Positions 1 through 11,129 of a stretch of DNA of 64,000 bases are shown piece by piece (position 1 is the first letter of the stretch; each line of letters opens with the position of its first letter). Where the stretch lies: contig OZ038439.1 of NCBI GenBank assembly GCA_964036275.1, positions 15,112,330 to 15,176,329 of the forward strand, written 5' to 3'. The notes under the pieces are model-generated. The model did no database searches and was not told the DNA's origin. It saw nothing but the letters and a program-made list of their open reading frames with translations. The translations under genes and the position numbers were made by a program. This stretch comes from Litoditis marina (Eukaryota > Nematoda > Chromadorea > Rhabditida > Rhabditidae).

Positions 1-216
1 TCTGCACTCCACTACACTTTTGAGTCCAATTCGTGAAACTCTCTAAAGTTTTAAAGTTGTACCGGCATATATTCTCGAATCTACTAGTGATAAAGTTGTC
101 CTTATCCCGGTAGTAAAAGAGTTAAAACTATTAGGTTTTCAAGAAAATAGCAGAACTAAAACTAAGTTTTTCTTCGAGTAATCGATACAATCGATACCAA
201 CCGATATCCGTTGCAG

Positions 217-311
217 CCGGTCCCATGAACGAGCACCTGGGTCGTCTGTTCGAGAAGGCCGCCGCCGATGCCACCTCTGACGTCACCGATCAGAAGACAC
301 TACGAGACTAA
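217..311 (+). CDS. Terminal exon of an unrecognised + strand gene (5' part outside window)
   Basis: An acceptor (ttgcag) ends at 216. The next 95 nt read open in the frame beginning with two carried-over bases (217-218) and end in TAA at 309-311. The 30 residues begin GPMNEHLGRLFEKAAADA and end in QKTLRD. The exon is GC-rich and uses the same C/G-ending codons (GAG, AAG, GCC, ACC, CTG) as the well-supported genes in this window, while the flanks are AT-rich. This suggests a well-expressed gene that starts to the left of the window. No domain is visible and I do not recognise the family. The first-base phase (2 nt to complete a codon) is the constraint for joining the upstream exon. Confidence 0.6.
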
Positions 312-1091
312 GATGTCAGGAACTATCCACGGTATAGTCGACGTCTTCTCTACTAACAGTCCTACAGTACACATACAAAACTGCTTATAACTATTGTGTA
401 CTGCCAATCTTTTGAATCATTTTTAGTAAAGAGAAAAAATCTAATTTAAACTCGTAGTCTTTTCCGAATAACATTTACGATTTTTCGAAGCAATGTAAGT
501 TTTGTAATCTCACTGTGGGAATGTCAACACACATTAAAATCGTAATTTATGAGTTTTGCCTGAAAAAAAACGAGATCAAACTACAAACACAGTGAGATCA
601 GGTAGGCTAAACCGTATACGGTAGGTAACAGTTACAATGTGTGTGAGGTTAGTTACATAAACTAGGTAATTTTCAGATAGCTCTATTTCGCTCAAACATT
701 GATTGCCTCCCATCGTCCACTGGATTGATTCAAGTCCTTTTATATCATTAGTATTATTATTATCATTATTGATTGCTAGACTTTGATATATTAACTGTGC
801 TCACAACGTTTACCAGTCAGGCAAACAATATGTACGTACTTTGTACGCTATTAATGAACTCAATGAAGTTGTATTATCATGTTTTGTTTTGATCGAATGA
901 TTACGGTTATTCTCCAGTCGAGCTATAGTCAGTTCCATCCACCTGTCACCCTCCACAGTGATCTACTCAAAGTTGCAGGTCAAAGTTTAAAGTGTTGACC
1001 TTTTTTGGAATTTTCATCAAATTTTGGTATAATGCCTTCTACAGTTCTACCACATCATCTCCGGAAGTTTGAAACCAAAATAATGAGTTGA

Positions 1092-1192
1092 TGTGCACTA
1101 ATGCGCAGTGGTTAGCACTTTGCTACGAATATTTTGCTCACAGGCTCGATTCCGGCCAGAGACAGAAGTTTATAAGTTCGGCACCCACTATA
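1092..1192 (+). repeat. tRNA-like MITE/SINE, truncated copy A (right half)
   Basis: It holds the A-box-like gcgcagtggttagcac and B-box-like ggctcgattccgg, and ends in ggcacccactata. It aligns with the right half of the full copies at 24635-24831 and 29800-29996. The left half (TATAGTCGTCGCC end) is absent. Confidence 0.75.
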
Positions 1193-2063
1193 GCAGCGCA
1201 TCGGTTGGTGAAACATAGTATAGATGAAGGCGGGCTGAAGTATTAAGTTTTAGTACGATCCGATAGATCACTGAATTCGGCGAAAACTTTGAAAACGCTG
1301 GCAGCTTAAAATACCGGAGAAAATGCAGGTTTAAATACTGGTGTCGAATTAGCCTGCATCTCCTTATGAATTTCAAAAAGTACAGGCGACATCTGGCTGA
1401 CCCCGGTATTTTAAGTTGCAAAATCGGCGAGTCCGGTATTTTAAGTTGCAGCGGTTTTTCAGAGAACTCTCAACTGAACCGGGATCAAACTACAAACACA
1501 GAAGAATGAGAATATACAAAAACTGTCGCGTGATTCTCCTACGAATCCCTTTTCAGATAGATTACAGAAAATTGATAATCAGAAAACATTATTCGGTTAT
1601 TATGATGTTCACTCGGTCACTTCATGTAAATACAAAACCGAGAAGTTACATGTTTGGTTGAAACAAAAAAGTTACATTTTATACTTGAAAACAAATTCCA
1701 CAAATATTGTATAAGTATGCTTCAATCAAGATCATTTGAATGATCTATTCTGTTAGCTACTAACAAACAAATAGGGCTATATAATGAAAACAGTTTGAAA
1801 CAACAAACGGAGAAAACCTAAAATTATGTTATGCAAATCACAGATTTCACAATACAGTAGATATGTTTTGTAATCCCGTTCAAATTGGAGGTGTCACCTT
1901 TCGAAATATTCTTCTAAATGGAACGAAATTTTAAACGAGACAGATATCATACTCCTAAGTTAAATGCTAAATGTTTATAAATGCTCTTAAAGTATATATT
2001 GAAGTGCTTCAAAATTGTGCCAAAGCAAAAAACAATCAGAAATTTACATATTCTAAACTGTTC

Positions 2064-2169
2064 GTCTATTGCATAGGTACGTGAAACATGGTAAACACAG
2101 CAGAACTCACAAATGTGCCACGACAAAGTGCACGATGCCTCATTAGAATGCTGAATTCACGTGACTATT
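2064..2169. repeat. Palindromic MITE with CACGTGA arms, copy 1
   Basis: A short element of about 105 bp with imperfect inverted ends (tattgcataggtacgtgaaa and cacgtgactattca). It shares the internal phrase cacagcagaactca with the copies at 17757, 24829, 32754 and 33312. It lies just downstream of the transporter stop codon, so it probably falls in that gene's 3' UTR or immediate 3' flank. Confidence 0.65.
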
Positions 2170-2188
2170 CAATTTACGTATATTATAC

Positions 2189-5100
2189 TCATGCTTTTGT
2201 TTGCGAGTTTATCTCCAACAACGCTTTTCGGTCCACCAGTTCGTTGTTCCGTTCCGGTTTTGATTTGGTCACATTGTTCCAGGGTTGAACTTCCCCTGAA
2301 ACGAAAACTCCTAGTACATTTCAGTTCAAAATAAAGGTTGAACCATATTTGGATTTGCTGAGCGCAGAAACAGCAAAAACTCGCAACAACACCGGTTCTT
2401 ACAGGCAACATCTCGTGTGCAATTAGACTTGGCAGCGACATTCTTGTTTTCGCGTCAACATTAGCCGGCATGAGACGAGTCTACTCTTTACGAAACGCGC
2501 CAATACGGTGGCTTCTTGACCGGAACGCGTAATTTGTGGTGTGTTCAGTTCGAACTACAGCTCAACACTCCCTCCTGAACACTTATGATTAAACGAGAAT
2601 GTCACTGCCGAGTCGAGTTTTTCTCAGAAAATGACGCCAAACTCTAAAAATTTAAAAAGATGTACCTGATCCAAAGATGGTGAACACCACGGCGCATACG
2701 AAACTGAGCACGGCGTAGACGACAAGAATGCCCTTCCATTCCTCAGCAGTACCCTGTATACCAGGTTAAATTGTATCGACCGAGTATGAACCCGTTTTCC
2801 GGCAACTCAGTATATTCTCGTTAACGCATTTGTTCCGTTGCCTAGCCTTTTGATCTTGAAACAGGCAATTGTACGAGGTGAGTCGTGTTTGTTTTGATGA
2901 AGTGAGGTGTACTGTGTTTCACCAATCGATGGCTTTCTACAGTAATCCGTCGTGTATTCAGGAGGTGTTTTCTAATGACCTATTCATTATTTTTGTCTTA
3001 GTCTTTCAAAGTTTGTAGTAGTAAAGATGAAGAAGACATCACGAAAATTTAAAGAACATTCAAAAACGTCAACATACCAAACGTTGGCCTGCAAGTTTGA
3101 GAATATTACTGTAGAGGGTTATAAGTTGGTGAAACAAACTATAGTGTGACAACGACGTTGGTCGCACGCACGCTGTCAGCTATGCAATATATACAAATAG
3201 TTGTTTTATCTCAAAACAAAAAATTAGAAAAGTCGCAAACTGAAAAAAAACATAGAGTAATGAAGATGGAGTTCACATGAAATTTACTTTAAACTAACAA
3301 TTTTCTTGAAGTACGTCATGAGCTGCGGGGTTGCTATCCGTCCGCCAAAACCTGAAATCCCAAACTACACACCAATAATAATAATAAGAATTTAGAGTCC
3401 GTGTATGGTTCTTACTGGTTTGCTCACAAGTGAACTCTGTGGTACAGTAAAAGCACAGATAATAACAGGGTAACCTCACCTAAACTTCATTGTGATAGGT
3501 CATTATGTTCATTATCGATATTATACCTGCTCGCCTCTAATTTGGGCAACATGGTGGGTGCCAAATTTATAAATTTCTGTCGCTCACGGGAATCGTACCT
3601 GGGGGCAAACGATTTGTAGCAGGCCGCTAACCACTGCGCTATTAGTGCACATAACGGGCTTGTTTTGGAATCGAGGACACGTGTGCGTACACAGCGGAAA
3701 GTGAGATATACAGTACCCTTCCGCCTTTCTGTTGGCGACGACTATACTGCCCATGACTTCGATGTGATGGGTCAACATTGATATAAATAAGATTATAATT
3801 TCTCACCTATAACCTGCGCAATACTGCCCATCACTCCAATATGATAGGGCGCAATCGACAGCATTGAGGTGAGGAAACCCGAGACCGACAGTCCGAAGGC
3901 GCCACAAAGGACGCAGAACAGCAGGACCGCCAGGGTGGGGGTGGAACAGTCGACGAGGTAGGCGAGACACAGGAACGACGTCGAGATCAGAAGCATGGCT
4001 GAAAATAATATCAAACGATGCAAACCCACCTATTACTCACAGCCGATAATGGTAGTAGAATGACGTTCGCGATAAGACTGTTCGGTTATATTCTACTCAA
4101 TATGGAAAACTGCATGGCAGATGAGAATCCTCATTGGTCGTGATAAAATCTCGCGAAAAGATTTCTCACGAGTTGAGATACGGTATCAGGTACAAGATCA
4201 AAAACTCACATATCGCCTGTGACAGCTTGCAAGCTTGCGTGGGTGTGAGAATCTTCTTACGTTTGAAATGGTCCATCATGAAACCCCAGACGAGCTTCAC
4301 GACGAGGTTCACCACCAACGGGATGGCAGTCATGGTTCCATTCTGAAATCGAGGCAAACTAAGGTTTTGATTTATTTATTTATTTACATGCAAGCTTGTG
4401 AATTACATATTGAAACAGAAAGAAAATAAAAACCAACTGAATTTGAGCAATATGAGAACAATCATCGAAACCAGGGTACAAACTACAAAAATGCTATCCT
4501 CAAGCTACTGGCCAATGGATCTTGCAAATAACATGACTTTATGCAGAAAGCTGGGCTGCCTCTAACAAAGAGCTAGACATTGTTGTGAAACGTCGAGAAT
4601 GTCTAGATGATTCAAATCACTAAGAACAACACTAAATCGTTTTTAATCAGGGTGGAAACGATTTTAAGTGGCACCTTTCACTGAACACATTTTGATACTG
4701 AGAACACAATTTCAACTCCGAATTTTTAACTACTAATCAATATTCATTCTATTAACGTAAAAATCGCCAGTTCCCTGAGACAAATGTGGTTCTTTTCATA
4801 TATCGATAGGGCGAGCCCATGGCCTTTCCATCTTTGTTTGATCAAAATGTGATGTTTGGCTAATGATGCGAAATGTGCACCACGCATCCACTTCAACTTG
4901 AAAGGATAGACGTCCCATTTCTCGAAAGTGATTCAAAAAACCTTTTCAGACAAATATGAGAACCAATCGAATTTGTTGAGAAAAGTTTGAAGTTATATGA
5001 TAGCAAACTACAATTAACCCGTATAAACTAATGAAACCTATCAAACTATGAACGCCTAAGAAAGATGAAGCTGTTAGCAATCATCTCCTCTAGTAAGTCA

Positions 5101-8100
5101 AAAACGCATCAAATTTGAACCGAGATTTTGATTCTGGCTAGAATTATTTTCAAGACCCATGAATTCCAAGTTCGGCCATATTTGGTGTGTTTGTTCATAG
5201 AGTAGGTTCTGCATTTGTCATCAATCAAATATTTGGTCAGACAGTCATGAACCAAGCATACCAAATAGAGTGCAAATTCACGGCAATGTAGATTTTTTGT
5301 GCGTTATAAATGGAGATCCGAAAGATCAGAAAGTCGAAAAGTTGGGTACAACACTGAGACAGACCACGATCATATGGCGACTCTAATATAAGGACGCAGT
5401 TATGGTTGGCACTAAAGTCTGATACGTACTGTTATGACAAAATTCCATGGCACTTAGCCGTGGAAAATCTGGTACCACTTCTTGCGGTAGAGAACTCGGG
5501 ACTATGTACTCCCCTAAGTCCCATGTTCTGAAAACAAAACTTATGTGTCTTTCAACAAATAATGAGGGAAGATTTATGCATTTAGATTTAAATTACTCAC
5601 TAATTTTTTTGGCGCGCGGGATCTACTCTTTGAGCCAGGCCTGAACCAACAGCCACGCTCCAGTATGTCCCCTTCTAACTACCCCAGGTTGTGTCTGAGT
5701 GCTGCGAACCCGCACCCTTTGAGAGAGTTACCTTAAAAGAAATCATAATTTGTTCGTTTTCAACATAATGGAATAACGTACCTGTTTCACATCCAGAAAC
5801 AGAACTTCTTTGAAGTATCCGGGGATATAGACCAGAATCAACGTGAGCATCATATTGGCCATTACGCTACAGTACAACAGACAAATGAATACGGGTGAGG
5901 TCAACATCTCCTTCCACGGTGTGCCCTGAAAAATAATAGTTCAAATACTTCTCAAAAAATTCAGAGTTCATCAAAGATATCAAAAGACTCACAGTCAGAA
6001 TATAAAACGTTCAAACAAGAAAGTACAACATCAGTGAACTCCAAAGCATCCATAAGTTCTCTGTTCGAGATATGCATGGGGTGTGCGAAAGTTGCAATTT
6101 GATACATGGAAAGTTCAAAACTAAACATTTCGACCAGTTCTCCATGAGGTCAAACCACATTAACACAGCAGACTCACAAAAACGTGAGTTTTTTGTCTCA
6201 TAGGCATCTTCACAATTTCGGGTAACGCAATTTAAACTGAAACACAAATGTATTGTATTCACGATTTGTCAACTTACCCTTCTCTTCTCGGTTCTATCGG
6301 GTCTCGGTACATGGTGTTCCAGGTACTCCAGCTCCCTGTCCGAGATCCATTTGCTGTTTCCCGGCGAGTTGTTCACCGTGAGCTGCCAGAGAACCACCCA
6401 GATCAGTCCGAGAGCACCTGGAAATATGCTCTCATCTCATACATATTCCTAATAAAATCATTTCATGATCAGTCCACGTGACATTCACATGACAATGCCG
6501 TGCGACACGCAACGCGTCCAATCAAAAGTAGGATACAGCAGCTTTACGAGAAACCATGTTGCTTACCGGACTCCTTTAAAGAGTCCCAAAACAGGCGAAA
6601 AATTGACAACAACTGGCGTAATTGGCATGCGAATCTCGAAACTAATCACCAAACACGTCCTAAAGAATGCTTAGCGCCTAAACACTAGAGGATAGGAATC
6701 AGACTACAACCACATCATAGAAATGTGCATTTTTTGTACACTACCCCTGAAGGAACCCTAATGGAGATAAAACAAACAAAAAATACAATAATTCAGTGGT
6801 AAAGTTCCCGAACCTGCTATGTAGAATACAGCGGGCCACCGTACCGAGCTGTCGCACAACGCGGCGGCCGACGGGTTGCCGATGATACCTGGAACGGAAC
6901 CAAAGTATAGCTGATTGTGTGATTCTCAGAAAGATCAGACCGATTCAATTAATTATTTTGATGAACGATGAGTAACAAGGTATTTCTCGTTAACTTTCAA
7001 CGGATACCCTTTTTAGATTATGAAAACAGCGAAATTTTCCACTCGTCGTTACAATAAACGATACATTAACAAGCACATATAGAGAGATTTGGAGAATAGT
7101 ACCTGACAGCTGGCTCCCCGACGTGAACAATGAGGCAGCCATGCTTTTTTCGTGCAGTGGAACCCATCTGGTGACCATGCCGCCCAGGCCGGGAATCATC
7201 ATGCCCTAAGAATACTGATCGGTTTGAAATAACAGTGTTGAATGAAGTTTTTAGAATTTCTTACAACAAAACTCAGATCAAAACTAAATCTTGTAACAGT
7301 TTGATAATGTGAAAAATACAATAATGATTACTATTTTGTTGACTTGGGAACAAACTACAAGAAAAGATGATTGAATAAGGGTTAGAAATACGTGATAGAT
7401 TTTTTAATTGTAGAAAAACTCACCTCTCCTATTCCCATGAGAAACCTGAGCCCGACCATGGCCCATGGTCCCATATGCTCTGCCATCAGGGGAACCGACA
7501 GAGAGGAGAAAGAGAGGAGGAGGACGGCGTAGAGCAGAAGATGTCGCACGGAGGTTCGGTCGATCGCCAGACCTGCCGGCAGGGTGGCCAGCATTCCGCC
7601 TACAGAATAGTTTGTTTGTTACTCCGAAGCTTGATTCTATCAGTTGATAGATCAATTGACTAGAAATGTGCACTGATTAGAGATAGCAACAATGAAAATG
7701 TAGACTATGACGCACTTTTGCTGGTTGAGAGCCTCAGGATAAAAGGCTTTTTTCCAACCATATTTCTCATTCAATCAAATCAGTAAAAAAGTGGAGAACT
7801 AAACAATCATGAATTTGGCGCATATTCACCACCTCACAGAAAGAACAACTAACCGACAAACGTAGCTCCGATAATGTATCCTTGTATTTGGACTGGCCAA
7901 TCGTAAGAGCCCTGAGAACATGCAAAAATTAACCCAACTCACTAATTTGAAACTTCGAAATCAAACAATGCCGTTAGAGAATTCGAAATTTTGTGGACCG
8001 TGAAAATATCTTTTTCCAACCTATAAACAGCTGTTCTACCGGCTAGCTTTGGAAAACTTGAAGAAAATCCCGTAGTATGTTATGACAACTATCCTATTGT

Positions 8101-9198
8101 AATATCTCCTATCGAACATTATTCTGAAAAATAATTAATATTACAACATTTTGCGCCGTTTTTTGCAGCTTCACTACAACTGTATCTCCCACAGGTTTTG
8201 TCAAGCTTTTCTGTTCTATTCCATGAAGGTTCTTTCGGAAAACTGATAACACGAGAACCTTTTGTTTGATTTCGCTACAACTTAATATCTCATGGTCACT
8301 ATTAACCGTTTCTTATGTTTGTCATTGTTTACATTTTCAGAACAGAAAACAAATAAATTATAAATTCTAACTCACTCCATAGTCATTTATAGTTGACGCC
8401 TCCAATAGAGCGCAAGTCTGTGATGAGCCCGCATCAGGAATGTCGGAGACCAGGATGGAAATACTGAAAACCAATTAAATAGTAGAAAGTTCCACAACAT
8501 ATCAAGATTAAATGATTGGTAGAATCTGAACAGTTTCTGCTGTAACAAAATCATGTTGATAGAATTTGGCTCTGCACAAGACTTTTCCATTCAATACCAC
8601 TGTTCAAGGTTGAGTAGCAATCAAGAGGCAGGACAGAAGCTGAATCTGTACGGGGATCAAACTACAAAAACAGCAGAATGAAACAAACTGAGCTGTATAG
8701 GTTCACGAATGGCTTCTTCAAAACAATAACTTTATTCACAATTTTTAACTCACTTCAAGTGTTCTTCCTCCTGTACCTCCAATACTATCGCGGTGGAATT
8801 AATCATACAATTCAGTGTGATTCCTATACTGGTTGTAATCAATCCCATACAGAAATATCCAAACATCAACAGTAGAACAATGTGCAGTCGACGACTTTTG
8901 TGATGAATGAAAGCTGGAAAACTGAGAATTTGTCAACAAAAAACCAGGAAATTGTGCAGACTACTGTGTATCTGTTTTTATGATGTGGTTTTTGAGTGGT
9001 TACTGCCCGCTTCTAGGAGAGAAACAGGACATATAAAAGCAAACCGTTCTCTACAAATACACAAATTCTTATTGCAGGGCCTTTTTTCTATAATTTGAAA
9101 TCCTCAAAAACTATCAATCTCACTCCCAGCTCAGAAAATAGTCTAAAGCACTCACGATGGTGCAAATCTTCCGGTGATTGTAACTTTTCTTTTTCCAT
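2189..9198 (-). CDS. SLC17-family transporter (sialin/VGLUT-like MFS), complete, 14 exons
   Basis: Membrane transporter of the SLC17 branch of the major facilitator superfamily. Exons: 9156-9198, 8754-8913, 8376-8463, 7854-7911, 7424-7599, 7103-7205, 6814-6888, 6278-6417, 5782-5925, 4210-4342, 3807-3998, 3299-3351, 2666-2753, 2189-2295. They total 1560 nt (519 aa) with every phase matching. Family hallmarks in order: YDWPVQIQGYIIGATF after TM1; LRFLMGIGE in TM4 with its Arg and Glu; SLFTSGSQLSG; TPWKEMLTSPVF; DVKQNGTMTAIP; IAPYHIGVMGSIAQVIG; GRIATPQLMTYF; and GEVQPWN just before the tail. The start follows an acceptor 8 nt upstream, suggesting trans-splicing. The length is typical of the family. 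The substrate (glutamate, sialic acid, phosphate or other anion) cannot be read from the sequence. Several introns carry mobile elements. Confidence 0.93.
2910..3144. repeat. TATAGT-ended MITE (gtttcacc family), copy 1, in a transporter intron
   Basis: The inverted ends are ctgtgtttcaccaatc...ctacagtaa at the left and ttactgta...ggtgaaacaaactatag at the right. A second copy lies at 28879-29115 and is similar throughout. This copy sits in the intron between exons 2666-2753 and 3299-3351. Confidence 0.7.
3551..3746 (-). repeat. tRNA-like MITE/SINE, full copy B, in a transporter intron
   Basis: Reading on the minus strand it starts TATAGTCGTCGCCAACAG and ends ggcacccaccat, with the A-box-like region gcgcagtggttagc and a B-box-like region (ggtacgattccc) between. 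It abuts a partial duplicate of exon 3807-3998, which it appears to truncate. Confidence 0.8.
6466..6600 (+). repeat. Dispersed repeat shared in inverted orientation with 60575-60690
   Basis: The segments around aacgcgtccaatcaaaagta and ggatacagcagctttacgag reappear, reverse-complemented, at 60575-60690. This copy is in the transporter intron between exons 6278-6417 and 6814-6888. No protein or RNA is recognised in it. Confidence 0.6.
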
Positions 9199-9206
9199 CC
9201 TGGAAC

Positions 9207-10619
9207 CTGAAACATCAAGGGTAGAAATTGTGCTCAGTGCTTCTGTGAATGAAATTAACGACCAAAAGCTCGTTCAAAACACAGAAAAATCAGAATAGAA
9301 TAACAATACGACGTAGAACATCGAAACAACTTCGAGTTCGGATGTATTTACCACAATGAAACAAGTTTTGGTTGAAGAACACAAAGTACATTACCATAAA
9401 TAAACGTGTAAATTCCACAAAAAGAAGTGGCAAAAGTCCAAAAAACCAGTTTGAGTCTAAGGATAAAGTTAAGAGGTTGAAGATCGCAATCGTTGCACGA
9501 AATTGAGGGTTCAGATAGTTGTTTCACGTTTTGTTAGACTTTTGGCACAAACAATCTTTTTTGAATGAATAAATGAACATAATACCAAGAAACAAACTGA
9601 GAGTAACAATAATAAGTTGCGTTTAATTTACGAAACGAAAAAAACGAGTTTCACGTATTTTGACGTAAACTGGTTTCTCGTTACCAATTGAGTATGTAAA
9701 TGAGGAGCTGCTTTGAATTTCAATTCTGAATGTAGCGGTTTTGTGGTTATACTAAAAGAAACAAGTTTCGAATTAGAGCTTGTAATTCTTAATGTGTTTT
9801 ACGTGTTTCACGTGTTGTACGTGACAATGTAGTAGTATATTGGGCGGTTGGATAGACGAAACAAACTGTTTCACGGGCTTAGTCTTGTCGCAGATGTTTA
9901 CAAAAGTAGTTCGGCGGTAACAAGTTGAAAGGAACTTGCAGTTGACAATGAAAGTCGGTCCGAGTCCACTTTACAAGGTTGAAAGTTCAAGTTCAAAAAA
10001 ACTATATGCTATCTTGTGTATTTCGGAGTTGAAAAGTGAGACAATATATCAAAATTAATATAAGAGTTTGAAGTTAACGTCGTGTTACGTGGACATTTTG
10101 CCTTTTGTCTGTTAAAAACTTGGATGAACTATCAAAATCAATAGAAGAATCTGAAGTGTACAACTGAATTAAAATAAAAAATCAAATAAATTGATGTTAG
10201 TTAATTCCTCTTTGAGTTAGGTTAAAATATCCGAACACACACACTGCTTTCCCTGCAAACTTTGTGCCACGGAAAAAGTGTAAACTCCGCAAGAAAAAGT
10301 CTGCTGGCTGTCAGCAGGGTGCTTATAATTCTCACGTAATGTTCACGTAGGACAAAAGTTTTTCTGAGTCTCAGCTTATTTGTTTCCTACATCAATACTT
10401 CACATGTTGCGAGCAAGTTTTTCTAGTACTTACACTGTGTGAGGTTAGCGACCATCTTCAAAAGATATCATTTGACAGGATAAAGAACATTATGCAAAAA
10501 AATCAATAAAAGTGGGAAACTTGGTCGTGAAATCAACTTGAAAGTTATGACGTATATGATCAGAGCCAAGTGAATAGAATCAACACAGCTGCCTATCAAA
10601 TAACGGGATCGACGAGCAA
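9207..10619. other. Upstream region of the transporter, no gene seen
   Basis: AT-rich sequence 5' of the transporter. The acceptor ending at 9207-9209 (minus-strand cag) opens the first coding exon. I found no convincing exon on either strand and no clear core promoter. If the mRNA is trans-spliced, the outron and promoter would lie here. Confidence 0.4.
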
Positions 10620-10775
10620 GCGAGAGATCATAGAGGGGAGAGACGGACAGACGGGCATACGGAAAGGGAAGAGAGGGAGAAAGAGAAAGAGAGAGAGAGA
10701 GAGAGAGAGATAGAGAGAGAGAGATCAGAGGGGGGAGAGACGGACAGACGGGCATACGGAACAGGAAGAGAGGGA
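10620..10775. repeat. GA-rich microsatellite flanked by a duplicated 40-bp block
   Basis: A (GA)n tract lies between two near-identical copies of ggggagagacggacagacgg gcatacgga (10637 and 10730). Apparent serine/leucine-rich reading frames on the minus strand are products of the repeat. Confidence 0.8.
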
Positions 10776-11065
10776 GAGATATACATACAGACATGAAGAG
10801 ATTGACAAATACAGTAAGTGAGACTGGCAGAAAGCGAAGTAGAAAAACAGGGAGAAGAAGTGATATAAGAGGGGTGAGGGAATTGAGAGAAAGAGAGAGG
10901 AAAAGAGACAGTTAGGGAGAGAAAGAAGGCGACAGAAGGAGTAGAATAAAAATGGAGAAAAAAACAGTGAGTGATGCACTCGAAAAAGTTTAAAATGAGA
11001 AAAATAACTATGTAGTGAACGCCTATCGATAATCTTGAGCACACAGACAAATACAGTTATCATTA

Positions 11066-11125
11066 CGTCTCTGCTGGGAACAGAACCCGCGAGGCTCAGT
11101 GCCGTACGGCGCCCACTAGCGCACA
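11066..11125 (-). repeat. tRNA-like fragment (degenerate)
   Basis: The minus strand has an A-box-like tgtgcgctagtgggcgc and, about 40 nt on, a B-box-like cgggttctgttcccagc. No matching 5' acceptor-stem strand pairs with the 3' end, so it is a tRNA pseudogene or tRNA-derived repeat, not a functional tRNA gene. Confidence 0.35.
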
Positions 11126-11129
11126 CACC

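Larger units (their letters stand above)
312..2188. other. Intergenic stretch between the first gene fragment and the transporter
   Basis: I see no exon here with both splice sites and coding-type codon use. It holds a truncated tRNA-like element (1092-1192) and a palindromic element (2064-2169). The phrase gatcaaactacaaacacag occurs near 572 and 1484 and recurs near 8654 and 17317, so it is a small dispersed motif. Confidence 0.5.

Noticed and set aside
11066..11125. Functional tRNA gene on the minus strand
   Set aside because: The 3' acceptor strand has no complementary 5' partner at the right distance.
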